From Trebouxia sp. TZW2008 (Eukaryota; Chlorophyta; Trebouxiophyceae; Trebouxiales; Trebouxiaceae), in NCBI GenBank assembly GCA_002118135.1, contig BDIU01000013.1, forward strand, positions 310,001-374,000: a DNA stretch of 64,000 bases. The letters run 5' to 3'. How positions within the stretch are numbered: position 1 is the first letter of the stretch; each line of letters opens with the position of its first letter. Positions 49,001-59,238 of this stretch are shown here, one piece after another. The position numbers and the translations under genes were made by a program. Under the pieces are notes generated by a model. The model searched no databases and was not told the origin of the DNA. It saw only the letters and a program-made list of their open reading frames with translations.

Positions 49001-51365
49001 TGGGTAGCTTTGAAGAGCATGGGATGGTTGCAGACTTTGCATATTAACATTGGATGATGTGCTGTTCACACTCTTTGTCAGGGTTTGCGATAGCTGTCAG
49101 ACAAAGCAGGTGCATGTGCCTTGTCAATACTGTGATCAATCTTGCTACACTTCCCACTCTTGCCATCAAGAACTGGTTTTACCTTTGTTGCATTGTTGGT
49201 GCCGGTGCGGGATGAGCGCCAAGTGCTACTGCAACGCCATGCTTATTGCAATCTCTGCACCAGAGTCGCTGATGTCAAATGTACAGCAGTACAATTGTGG
49301 GGTAGTGACCACTGTGTGATACACTGTGATGTTCTTGGTGCAGGGGCGTGGAAACTGGTACAGGTACGAGTTGAATGTCGGGTGCTGGTGCCTAGGCTGG
49401 TGATGGGCCTCAAAATCTGGCATTGCTGCAGTTTATTTCATGACACTCATCACTAACATGAATGGTATGTTGGTGCAGGGGCGTGGAACTTGGTACAGGT
49501 GAGAGGTGAGTGCCGGGTACTGGTGCCCAGGCTGGTAACGGGCCTCAAGATCTGGCACATGCGAGAGGCAGGGATCTTCTATCCCAAGCACTCTTTCCTC
49601 ACCACCTGCGCCAATTTGCCCGATGCTGCCCAGGTCCACTTCTTCCTTCTAGTTCTAAAACATTCCTGGCACATCATTCAGAGCTCACTAAGGGGCATTT
49701 TGCCGCGATACATGTTTTGTTTTGATTGCATGTGTTGGTGCAGCTGCAGGTCACACAAGATCTCATGCCATGTATGAGAGCACTAACACCTGCACTGCAG
49801 ACGTGATAAATTGAACGCTGTGAGGCAAAGGCTCAGGCAAAGGGTCATGAATGGTGCATCTCAGCCACTTTGCAAATGTCATTCTGAAACAGGTTGAAAC
49901 AGCTGGCTTTCACCGTAAACGCCCTGCTGATGCTCTTTGCGGCAAATCAAATCATGTGTGAGGCCCTCCTGCCTCTTTTCTCACTCAGCCCAGCCTGCAT
50001 TGACCATGCCTTAGATGTTTGAAGCATTTCAGCTTTCAGCACCAGCTGTTGCCCCTTCTTCACACTGCTTACACAGCACAAAGCAATACAGGTGTGTGCT
50101 GCTGAAGGCCATCTGCATGTTTGGAGAGATTGATTGTCGGGAGGGGTTGACAATGGCAGTGGACAAGCTCAAGTATGCATTTCATGTATGCTGATGTTGG
50201 CAATGCATGCTGCTGCAGGTGATCTTCATGTTTGGGGAGATTGACTGTCGGGAGGGGTTGACAATGGCTGTGGACAAGCTCAAATATGAGACTGTTGATG
50301 CTGCCATGGACGTACTGCTCAACATCTACCAAGGTGCAGTCCAAATGCATTCTAAAGTTGGCAGCAGGAAAGCTGCAAGTTGATGTACTGCAAAACTTTG
50401 AGCTGCGCCTGCTCCCAGAGGCTGCAATCATGGCACTTAATGCTGTGGAAAGTTTCTGTGTGTTTCTGCTGCAACAATGCTGTTCAGGCAAAGGTGCAGT
50501 GCAAATGACAAATGTCTTCAGTGATGCCACTATGGTGTCATGCCATTGCACAAACTCTGCATGACATGCTCTTTTCGTTCAAGTACAGCTCCTTTAAAAA
50601 ATGCCATTGCCAGGGCAGCATGCACTACCAGGACTACCATGCCTCCTCTTCTCCATGCAGCAGTGTTTTGCACATCAGCCCAAGCTCAGACCTGGCTTGA
50701 GCTGGACTGCAGGCTGTGTGAAAGTTTTTGACAGCTTGCGTGCTGCAGATGTGTTGCTGGACCTGGTGCAGCGAAGACGCTTTGAGATGTTTGTGCACCC
50801 TGTTGCACCGGTTCTGAATGAAACGAGGCATGTGGTGGCTCCCTTCAATAGAAAGTTGCAGCAAAAGGTATGCAAGTCAGAGAGCTGCTTATGCACGAAT
50901 TTATGTAATGTCTCACAGGTTTTGGAACAGGACGAGAACGGAGGCAATAGGGACACCTGCTTGCTAAACATACTGAATGCTTGTTGTAAGCACTGTTTGT
51001 GTCACATTTGGGCCAAAACTTCTGTTATGAACTGCCATGAAGCAATTCATGGTCATAGGTTTTTGCCTGCTCATGCATTGATCCACGAAATCTGAAAGCT
51101 TCTGTGCACTTGTGCAGCTTTTGGACTTCCAGACTATTGCAAGGCTGCTTTGCCATCTCAAACTGATGGTCTGCTTGCTGTACTGCAGATTGAAGCCTTG
51201 AGTCAGACACCAGAGGCTTGTGGACGACTTCATTGGCTGAACTTTTTTCCTGATTTGCTGACAGCTGATGGCACCAGTCTGAACCCAACATTACAGTTTG
51301 ACGGAACACATATGTCCCCTTACTATGTGCATTTCCTCAACAAGCAGCTGAGCAGAATAGTTTGA
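40065..51365 (+). CDS. TPR-repeat protein fused to a C-terminal SGNH-hydrolase domain
   Basis: Thirteen exons close in one frame: 40065-40625, 40727-40887, 41109-41208, 41516-41724, 42605-42757, 44855-44977, 46155-46306, 47669-47901, 48277-48565, 49479-49633, 50219-50333, 50749-50867, 51189-51365 (848 residues). The N-terminal ~90 residues look like a compact beta-rich, ubiquitin-like domain; residues ~165-430 are helical TPR repeats (YQEALAAYNQALDLA, LLRRALELKPSNPSYALNL). An Ala/Thr/His-rich linker in exon 8 leads to PLYLCGDSHCLS (G654, S656), FGEIDCREG (718-725) and FDGTHMSP (D828, H831), corresponding to SGNH block I (nucleophile Ser), a conserved Glu block and the catalytic Asp/His block. 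I do not know a named family with this arrangement; an ester- or glycan-modifying role is inference. Intron 8 has a GC donor (AAG|GCAAGT). Seven or more exons have decayed copies. Confidence 0.85.
40917..40970 (+). repeat. Copy of TPR-SGNH exon 2 end
   Basis: ATGCCCAGTGCCTCAGGTGAG at the exon 2 donor recurs as CTGCCCAATGCCTCAAGTGGG about 57 bp downstream; a further CCTGT-rich simple repeat follows at 40985-41037. Confidence 0.65.
41985..42565 (+). repeat. Four decayed copies of TPR-SGNH exon 5 (5' part)
   Basis: CTGGCCAAGTG.CTTCA.AAGCC, followed in the better copies by GAGAGCTGAGCTGGACA, occurs at about 41993, 42110, 42290 and 42450 before the intact exon (42605). The copies carry frameshifts and stops; similarity grows towards the intact exon. 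Confidence 0.93.
42885..42960 (+). repeat. Decayed copy of TPR-SGNH exon 5 (3' part plus donor)
   Basis: GACAGCTGTCAAGGACCACGG to CTTCTTAG|GTCAGA repeats the last ~65 bp of exon 5 and its donor, downstream of the intact exon. Confidence 0.9.
43205..44340. repeat. ~210-bp tandem array, six units (TPR-SGNH intron 5)
   Basis: GTGCTGCTGCC.TCTGCTGCTTG.T.ATGGA recurs near 43220, 43430, 43640, 43850, 44058 and 44255, each followed by TTTGCA.GT, CTTGCAGCATGCTATCAAG and CTCATGCTGG. It is not similar to any exon of the gene; exon 5 joins exon 6 in phase without it. Confidence 0.9.
45100..45315 (+). repeat. Decayed copies of TPR-SGNH exon 6 end
   Basis: CTTGCACTTCTGCCAAGCCACACA|GTGAGT at the exon 6 donor recurs as three or four partial versions (for example TGCACACAGTAAGTT at 45118, CTGCCAAGTTACACAACAAG at 45217, CTTGCACTTCTACCAAGCCA at 45292). 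Confidence 0.8.
45640..46075 (+). repeat. Three decayed copies of TPR-SGNH exon 7 (5' part)
   Basis: GGATTGAGG..GG..TGTTCTGCAAGT through GAAGCGCCC recurs near 45690, 45835 and 45973, each lacking the exon's second half. The intact exon starts at 46155. Confidence 0.93.
46690..47565 (+). repeat. About nine decayed copies of TPR-SGNH exon 8 start
   Basis: TGCTG.TGCAGGTGTTGCAGAC followed by GAGCTC..CAGGCA..GCAAGCACTC recurs roughly every 90-100 bp. It matches the acceptor and first ~70 bp of exon 8 (47669: GCTGCAG|GTGTGTCACATAC ... AGCTCATCAGGCATAGCAAG). Confidence 0.88.
48598..48925 (+). repeat. Two copies of TPR-SGNH exon 9 3' part (catalytic GDSH exon)
   Basis: The last ~115 bp of exon 9 plus donor recur ending at about 48739 and 48918. 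The first copy keeps the frame and reads PLYLCGDCHCLS, with Cys in place of the nucleophile Ser; the second has an extra C that shifts the frame. Both keep the CAG|GTGAG donor. Confidence 0.93.
49340..49430 (+). repeat. Decayed copy of TPR-SGNH exon 10 (5' part)
   Basis: TTGGTGCAG|GGGCGTGGAA and the next ~75 bp recur 133 bp upstream of the intact exon (49479). The copy reads on to CAAAATCTGGCATTGCTGCAG and then diverges. Confidence 0.9.
50090..50180 (+). repeat. Decayed copy of TPR-SGNH exon 11 (5' part)
   Basis: ATGTTTGG.GAGATTGA.TGTCG and GTGGACAAGCTCAA.TATG recur ~127 bp upstream of exon 11 (50219). The copy still encodes MFGEIDCREGLTMAVDKLK in one frame but has no in-phase acceptor. Confidence 0.9.
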
Positions 51366-52158
51366 ACGGGAGCCACACAATTGATCATGAAAGATGTTGA
51401 CGCGGTCTGAAATTTTCAAGTCTCCCCAGTCAACAAACGTGGATCAGCCTGAATTCGATCAAATTGGCTGCTTACAAGCTGTGCCTGAATGTATTCCAGA
51501 AAAGTGAGAATGAGTGATTTCACAAGTGTTAGCCAGCCAACCAGGCTCATCGCATGTGCCACGTAGTGGCAATGACTCTATGTCCATGAGGTTCAGGCAA
51601 TTCATGACAACGTGAGACACCCCCAAATAATCAGGACACCTTTGACCTGCAGCTTCCCATGACACAACAAAATTTCTAAATCTTTACCCTGGCAGGGATG
51701 TTCAATGAAAACTCCGTGCCACAGTCAGTGCAGCTATGCTCTGCCCAGCTGCAAAGTGCACATGTCACGACCTCTGAGATCCAGCCATGTTTTGGTGCGT
51801 TCACTGTCAGATAAGACACTAGCCATGAAAAGCTACCCACACAAGCAGCTGCTGCAGACTGAGTGTCGCTCATTAGCAGATAGATGAACGGAAAATTTGC
51901 AGAAGCCTTCTAATCTGATATACAGTCAAGTGCAAGCAACAGTGATGACTGCAAGCCAATGAAAACCTCTGGCAGCACAGATGCTGCAGTTTCAGTGACA
52001 GCAGCAGTCACAGATTCTATCAAGACCATGCGACACATTGCTACAATGCTGTCCATGTGCTTGGACTATTTGCATTGCTTGTGGTTGGCAGGCATTCTCT
52101 TGCCCAACATATGTCTGCAGATGACAAAGACACCGCATGACGACCAATACAATTGCAC
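51366..52158. other. Convergent intergenic, 793 bp
   Basis: Holds the 3' ends of the TPR-SGNH gene (+) and the hnRNP-like gene (-). Nothing else recognised. Confidence 0.5.
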
Positions 52159-55100
52159 CTATTCAGGCATTTCTTCAGGTTTACAAGGGAACAGCTCAAT
52201 GTATCTGCTGCCCAGGGACTTGCGATCCTTTGCCATTGCAGCTTTTGACTCCTCAATGGATCCAAACCTGACATAGCCATTTCCTGTGGGCTTTCCTCCA
52301 CTAGATATAACTATGTGCACACTGCAGCGTTGCAAAAACCAGAAGTTAGGCCCTAGCTACCATCCCCGACATTGGCTCTGCCTGCTTCCATCGCAGACAG
52401 CTTGTCTGTTAATGTTGGCAGCGCAAAATGCATCCCCTGTAACGCCCTCAGCATAGCCGTTTGGCCTTGCCACAATCGATTATCAATCAAAGGGACTCAG
52501 CATTCAGACACCAGAAACAACTGCAAACTTTGTATGCATGCCATTCACACACGCACAATGTCATGACTTATCAGTGAATAGTGACAAAACCTGATGTCGG
52601 TCTGAGATGCTCACGTACGCTTGCCCAACAAGAGGAGACTTTGTCTCAAAGTCAATTTTGACAGTACTGAATATGCAACATCAGGCCTGTGCTGACCTTC
52701 TGGATGTGATTGGACCGATGGGCAGGCCTGCACTGTTGAACCAGTACACAACATCCTCTGGAGTGGCAGCAAAAGGCAAGCCCCTCATCTTCAGAACACC
52801 AGTGTGGATCTTCTGAGACGGCAGCAGATAATCCTCGTGATCGTTGTCATGACTGTGGCTGCCTGCAGGCCGAAGATTACGGCCTGACCTTGGGAGGCGC
52901 AGCTGGGATGTATGGTCATCAAGTGCACAAGAAATACAGATGACAGATCGTCTTGGCTGACAGTGCTGCCCTGTTGTCGACTGTATGTTTATGAGTGTTA
53001 AGGAATCGGTAGTCTCGGGGATGGACTGCCTGAGCTGCTGCCGTGAGGGTTTTTGCTGTCTGTGTGACACCTTTGTCAGCCAAGTGAACGCTTAACAGCT
53101 AGGGACATGAGAGGGGTCATGTCACACTGTGCACAATTCAGACTGCTGCATCAAACCTTACAGCCCTTGTCACAACAGTGTACAGCAGCGGACCTAAAGA
53201 AGCCAAGCCTCTCTTGTCAGAATTGTGTGCTGTTCCACAGTGCTGGGGGGTTCTCTGGGGGTACTAGGGGGTTCTCCTAGCAGTGTATGAGCATGTTTAA
53301 CTTGACCTCAATCTTTTTTGCCAAACTGCACAGTGCCAGCTTTGAGCTGGAAACAGCATGCCAGCCAGTTGTCCTCCATGAGAGCATCATGAGAGCATCA
53401 AGAGAGCATGACCCGGGACTGTACCTTGAGTGTGTCTATGCTTGCTGACAGACATACGTCTCGGCTTCTATGCAGGTGCTGCTTGGTTCAGGGTGGCTTG
53501 AAAGCTCTCAGCTAGGTGTCGTGAAACAATTCAGCAAGACAGCGTTGCTCGGGATTGCACCTTGTGCATGTCTGTGCTTGCTGACAGACATGTCTCGACT
53601 GCTGTGCCTGCTGCTGTGCCGCCGTCTTGGCGGGCTGGAAGGCTGTGCATGCCTTTGCTCGCCCCTGTGGTCAGCCCTCTGGCGCCTATCATATGCCACA
53701 GGGCTTGGCTCTTGATGGCTTGACTTGCTCTCCATGTCATCTTGCACCATGGCGTGAACAGCTCGATAAAAGTCCTGCACCGCGCAACAATATAGACTGA
53801 GGTTACAATAAACTTGCTGAGCAGCTCAACATGCTGTCCATGTCATCTTGCACGATGGCATGAACTGCACAGTAAAAGTCCTGCATCATGAACCAATATT
53901 GACTGGGAGTACAAGAAGTTTGCTGAGCAGCTGGAGTTGCTCTCCATGTCATCTTGCACCGTGGCATGAACAGTCTGGTAGAAGTCCTGCAATGTTCATG
54001 GAGATAATATTACTTTGCTTAGCAGCTACTGCCCTGTGAAAGTCCTGCCCAAAGTGACAACGCACACCAAGGTTGTGATGCTGATGCCGGGCGGGTGTAT
54101 ATCAGTCACGTCTACATGTTGGAGTGTCATGCAAGCAAGCTTGTGTTGCAGGTCATGCCACAGCATTACAGTCGCTCATTCCACGCATTGGCAACATTAA
54201 GCAAGAGAAAGAAGTACCAGAAGCATGCAAGCCAAAGCACCCCCAATTTGATTGCATGAACGGTGGCTAAAAGGCTTGGTGTAAATACTCACTGGTCCAC
54301 AATACAGGTCATCATGCAACAGTATGACCAGTCTGGCAAATCATCCAAGTTGACGCCTTCTTAATATTGTTGTGAATGCCAAAACTGCTCACAGCCCACA
54401 CTAGAATCAGCAAGACGCTTACCAGCTTCTTTGCCAGTGTCACTTCAATATAGCGCCTGCCAATGTACGACTTGTTCTTCCTGAGGACAAGATCAACTTG
54501 GACGGGCATTCGCAGCAGGATGAAGGCTTCGCCAGTGCTGCGCTGTGCTTTCCTTACAATGATTATGTCCAGTGGCTCTGTATCCTGTACACAATGACAA
54601 CAACACAGTCACAATGGGGCAGATCAGTCAATTGTGCATACAGCAGCCCCACATCTAGGCCATTCCTAGACAGGGAACTGAGTCAAGGCTGCGCCCTGTT
54701 GCAAAATGAGGTAAGACACACTAGAAGATATCCTGCAGGACAACATGAGCACGCAGGAAAATCTAACAGCTGGCAAGCAAATCTTGTATCCCCCATTTGC
54801 CCCAATGTATGCTGCAAAAGGTTGCCTATTGATGCAGTACTGCAGCTAGAGAAGCATAGATGTGGTCAGGTCAGTTTCAACTTGCCATGCACCTCAGCAA
54901 TCTCAGCAGCGCACATATATACCCTGTGCAAGATTGTGAGGCATTCGCAAAAGATCAGGTATGGTATTACAGATGCTCTAATGCCCAAGTTCATGTCTCG
55001 ACCTCAGCAATCCACCAGCCAGGCAGCTATATGACGTAGAGGGTTAATGTAATGAGAAGTGCATGTGCAGACTCTCTTACAAGCTTGTAAGCATATCCGT

Positions 55101-56043
55101 ATCAAGCACAACCTGCGTTAACAAGCTTGGCCCCCATGAACACCACAAACATGTGGAAACCTTGCACCCTGATGCAGTTGACAAAGCGTACATGAGGTCG
55201 TGTCACCTGCAGCTTGCCACAAGCCTCAGCAACCTCAAGAACGCAATCTGTACCCTGTGCAGGATTGTGCAGCATATGCAACATGTTACGTGACTGGTGT
55301 CCCAGATGCTCTCATGCCTAAATGCCCTTCAAGTTTCAACCTCAAGAACGCACCAGCCAAGCAGCTATATCCTGCTCGTTTGCATCAAAAGGCAGCCCCC
55401 GCAATTTGACACAAGGAAAGCCTTCTGATATGCCCATGCCCTGACCAAAGCTCTGAGTAAGCCCACTCTTTGGCCCCATACCCATATTGCCAACGTTTGG
55501 GCCCACTGAGAGATTGCTTCCCATGTTTTGACTAAAATTCTGACCAAAACCTGAGCTGGTGCTCTGGAAAATGGTTGGATCAATGTCTGAAGCCATGTTG
55601 TTTCCCATCTTTGATCCCATGTTTTGTCTTGTAGTGTGCCCCATATTCTGCCCTATGCTTTGCAGTTGTGACTGACCCATGTTTGCAGCCATGCCCGAGC
55701 CCAGACTTGAGCCCATGCCCTGTCCTAATTGCGCTGACATGCCCATCCCATGCCCACCATGATTGCTGGCGGGACAGTTGCTATTCATACTTGAAGACGG
55801 GTTTGAGAACAAGCCGTCGCCCTGAACTTGAGGCAGGCCCCCTAAGCCTGATCCGAAGTTTGCTTGAGCATTGGGTTGCATACCATATTGGAGGCTGGTG
55901 CCTTCAAACTTCCTGGAATGCATCGGCATGGCAGAACCGGAGTCCACGGCTTGCAGACCGGGTCCAGCTGCTTGGTTCTGAAGATCATAGCTGCCATAGC
56001 CGTACGCTCCGCTCATATCGTCATTGTATCTTTGCCGCTTCAT
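52159..56043 (-). CDS. hnRNP H/F-like RNA-binding protein, two quasi-RRMs
   Basis: RNA-binding protein of the hnRNP H/F, GRSF1 and ESRP type, whose quasi-RRMs bind G-rich RNA and act in nuclear splicing control. Five exons: 55354-56043, 54423-54584, 53561-53774, 52697-52862, 52159-52321 (464 residues). Exon 1 encodes a ~210-residue low-complexity region rich in Met, Gly, Asn, Gln and Ser (NMG/GMG-type runs), like a prion-like domain. qRRM1 runs CVKLRGLPFDANEQDIAAW to GEAFILL and YIGRRYIEV; a linker with SPPRRRHSSRHSSRD (RS-like) follows; qRRM2 runs VLKMRGLPFAATPEDVVYWF to GNGYVRF and GSRYIELFP. Exon 3 is preceded by two decayed copies. Head to head with the PDF gene. Confidence 0.9.
53825..54005 (-). 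repeat. Two decayed copies of hnRNP-like exon 3 start
   Basis: The acceptor GCAG|GACTT and the first ~50 bp of exon 3 (DFY..VHA.VQDDM) recur at about 53830-53890 and 53935-54000, upstream of the intact exon in transcript order. Both lack the Arg/Ser-rich second half. Confidence 0.9.
54875..55375 (-). repeat. ~165-bp segment duplicated, hnRNP-like exon 1 end / intron 1
   Basis: The exon 1 end (ATAGCTGCTTGGCTG|GTGCG) and the next ~150 bp of intron at 55205-55375 recur, diverged, at 54878-55030. Shared text includes GAGAGCATCTG, TGCACAGGGTA and TTGCTGAGG. Confidence 0.82.
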
Positions 56044-56440
56044 GGTATGCGGTACTGTGATACACCCAGGCGGTGCCTGAGATTACAGCGATGTATTCTG
56101 CGGTGTCTGTGCAGACAAAGGCGAGGCTTCACAAGCCCACTGCTGGACTGCTGCAATGCCCTATACTTACCCTAGCTAATTGGTCTGCCCAATTTCGCCA
56201 ACTCCACAGCAGCATCTGACGCCCAGGCCAAGCTACAGAGTGACCCTGAATTGCTCAGCGCCTGTGTAGCGTGACTATAGCAGTTCGGCAAATAAGCTCT
56301 GAAGGCACGCAGTCATTGGAGCACATCACTGAACCTGAGGAGTCGCACAGACAAGGCCACCAGCGAAAGCCATTTGAGCGTTTGGTTTACTGCAGCGAAT
56401 TCTGAGCTCGACTTGCGCGCCCAGCATTGCTTGTGACGCC
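56044..56440. promoter_or_regulatory. Shared divergent promoter, hnRNP-like / PDF1B
   Basis: 397 bp between the two start codons. No specific element assigned. Confidence 0.45.
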
Positions 56441-57930
56441 ATGAAGCACTTGGCTCTTCAGCAGATAGGTCGGCTGTCTCACGTGCCCTTTCGTAGCTGC
56501 CAAGTCAAAAGCAGAGGCTTCAACTTGCGGCCCAGCTTGCAGCTGCACAGAGGTTTTGCCAGACAGTCCAGTAATCGCATTGTGGCTCAAGCTCGCAAAA
56601 GTCTGCTTATGAGGGAGCTTGAGGATAGCAGAGCAGAGCTGAGGCAACAGGAACAAGACGATGCAACTCCTTCAGGTGCAGCTGGACAACTGCTTGCAAG
56701 TGAGATACCCAGTACATTCCTGGCAAAGGCTCATTAGGCTTGTCAACTGTGCAGTGTCCAACCTAGAGTGGGATTCGCCGTTGGACATAGTGCGATATCC
56801 TGACCCACGACTTAGAGCTCAAAACGCCAAAATCACTGTATTTGACGAAAACCTGAAGCGCCTAGCAGCTGAAATGTTTGACATCATGTACAGGTCAGAT
56901 CCCTATGTGCCTGACTGACACTTTGGTGGATGCAGCACGATCTGACGCGGTCCTGTATTTTGTCGCTTTTCTGACCGTATGATCTCAGTGCACCTGGGTG
57001 CCTCCACAGGGATGTAGGTGTTGGGCTTGCTGCCCCACAAGTTGGAGTGAATGTACGCCTCATGGTTTATAATCCAGAAGGGGAGCGAGGGAAGGGCAAA
57101 GAATACATTTTGGTTAACCCCAAAATCATCAGCAGTGGCAGAGGCACAGATATAATGGAGGAGGGATGCCTATCCTTCCAGGATGCAAGCATAGACTTGT
57201 ATATCCGGGGTGATGTCACGGTAAGTTCTCGGCTGCTCTACTTGTTGAAAGTTCTATTATGGCACCAAATGACATACGCAAAATTTTTGTACTGTCATAG
57301 TTTATAGTGTCAAAGTGCGGTCGTCTTCCTTTTCTACCTTTCCGTGCACCGATAGTCAAAGCTACATTGCTGGGCAGATAGACTTGCACAGCTTTCCTTT
57401 GATTCCTTGTGATATGCTGGGAAGCATGAGGCTCAGTCTTTGTCATCCATGCTGAAGGCGTGTTGCATGGCTTGTAGAGAGCGAACACTGTGAAAATCAA
57501 GGCTCAGGATGAAACAGGCGCCAAGGTGTCCCTCTCCCTTACAGATTTTCAAGCTAGGATATTCCAGCATGAGTATGATCACCTACAGGTGAGTCAAGCC
57601 TTTGAGAGTCAGGCGTTGCAGCTATGTATTGATTGCCCACTTTGCTTGAAGAGCATGGCAGTGCAACCAGAGTTGTAGGAAGTTAAAGCGTGTAACACCA
57701 GATTTACCCTTTAAGCATTGCCTACGCTGACTGCAGAGCACAGAAGTGCTTGTTGGCAGGCTAAAACACGTGACACAAGTCTTGTACTTGACGGATGTCT
57801 TTTGCAGGGTACTCTTTTCCATGACCGCATGAACACACAAGAGTTTGCCAAGGTCAAGCCTGAGCTGGTTTTCATGGAGGAGCTGTACAAGAAACACCAT
57901 CCTGATGTGCCAATACAATCAGTCAGGTGA
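56441..57930 (+). CDS. PDF1B: Peptide deformylase 1B, organellar
   Basis: Metalloenzyme that removes the N-formyl group from nascent plastid or mitochondrial proteins. Five exons: 56441-56675, 56755-56893, 57010-57220, 57478-57588, 57808-57930 (272 residues). The first ~70 residues are Arg/Ser/Gln-rich without acidic residues at the start (MKHLALQQIGRLSHVPF...), like a transit peptide. All three motifs are intact: GVGLAAPQ (128-135), EGCLS (176-180) with the metal-ligand Cys178, and HEYDH (226-230). IVRYPDPRLRAQ and FHDRM flank them as in plant PDF1B. Phases agree at every junction. No exon copies seen. Confidence 0.95.
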
Positions 57931-58381
57931 TTGATGGATGGCACAGATCAGCAGTTGAAGCTGGTGACAAATACTGACAACCCGAATGAACCTTGGTGAT
58001 GCAGCTTCCAGCATCTGAATGACTGTCCTACAGCGCGTTGATGAGTTGTGATGAGCTTTGAACATTGAGGTGATGGCACATTGCTCTGGGTTGCCTACTC
58101 AGTTTGGCAAGTCTAGGCCTGATAGTGGCTAGTTGATTTCATGCAGGGCATTTCTGTACAATAAACATTTGCAATGACAGGTTTGAGCTTGTTGGCGACA
58201 GAAATTTGATGTCACAACCTCAGTGATATTGCTTAATCATATGCACTTGCTGATCCATATGACTGCATTCATTATTGCTTTTGATTCACATTGCTGATTG
58301 GCTGTAGCAGTTAGTTCATGCTTTCCTGCAGTCTGCAACTGTGCTCAAAGCTTGCTCAAAAGGGGATTGCATTGATGCTGC
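57931..58381. other. Convergent intergenic, 451 bp
   Basis: Between the stops of PDF1B and MED22; no gene seen. Confidence 0.5.
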
Positions 58382-58916
58382 CTACTGTGTGGACAAGTTT
58401 TGGAGTTCATCACGCAAAGTGCTGAGCTTAGCATCCAAGGCTGCAATCTCTTTGTCATGCACGCCATCCTGACAGGCAATGTTATGGTTCAATGCTGAGA
58501 AATCGTTAACGACAGCGTTCCTTTTCAGCTCGCCAATCATATGAATCAGGTTCTGGCCAGACATAATCAGCTTTTCTGCTAGCACTTCGAGCAGATCTCC
58601 CGCTACCTTGCCGCCCTGTTGACAGACTGGATTCAAGCTTGCACAGGTCCCGGGCCAATTCACTAATGCAAAGCACGAATTGCAGGCATGCAAACGGGCT
58701 CTTTGGCTTAGGCAACAACGGTCTGGTACATCCTTCCGTGGTTCCAGGCACAGAAAGTGAGACTGAACAGCAATGTGGCACGCAACTCTTTGTGAAAGAT
58801 TTTACCTGAGCTTTTCTGGGCTCCAACGCGTCGAGGCGGGAAGCTTTGACAAGACTGGCATAGCTTTCTGTGAAGGTGGCGATCTCAGCATCGATACGCT
58901 GCAGCGGTGTCGTCAT
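58382..58916 (-). CDS. MED22: Mediator complex subunit 22
   Basis: Head-module subunit (Surf5 family) of the Mediator co-activator that links transcription factors to RNA polymerase II. Two exons, 58806-58916 and 58382-58615, give 114 residues. Exon 1 has LQRIDAEIATFTESYASLVKASRL, the conserved first helix; exon 2 has LAEKLIMSGQNLIHMIGELK followed by VVNDFSALNHNI, the conserved LLxLxxxLKxxxLLNDFxxxN signature. The C-terminus is a short predicted coiled coil (EIAALDAKLSTLRDELQNL). Confidence 0.87.
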
Positions 58917-59238
58917 GCCTTGTTCTCGGAAAGCAAGGTATACTCCATCATTTCAGAGCAATCAGTCTCATTTGCTCCGCAGACAAGCTCGAAATGGAGG
59001 TGCAAGCTTGCAAAACTTCATTGCTGCAACCGTTACAGCTTGGCGTTTCATGCGCGACAGGCTTTCATACATCGTCCAGGCCGTCTCACACAGAAAGACA
59101 CCGTCATTGCTCCCCTGCACGAGATACCGGATGGGCTTGCAATCTGGCCCGTCTCAAAAGTCAATGCTGAAAGGCGGTGTAAACAAACTTTGCTGATCAC
59201 GCCATTGATCACCGCACATCGAACCCCCTGCCGCGCTA
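58917..59238. promoter_or_regulatory. Shared divergent promoter, MED22 / F-box protein
   Basis: 322 bp between the two start codons. No specific element assigned. Confidence 0.45.

Noticed and set aside
50920..51095. Possible exon VLEQDENGGNRD after exon 12 of the TPR-SGNH gene
   Set aside because: No donor gives the phase needed by the last exon; exon 12 joins 51189 directly in phase.
54498..55034. 178-codon plus-strand open frame
   Set aside because: Antisense to exon 2 and intron 1 of the hnRNP-like gene; no domain resemblance.
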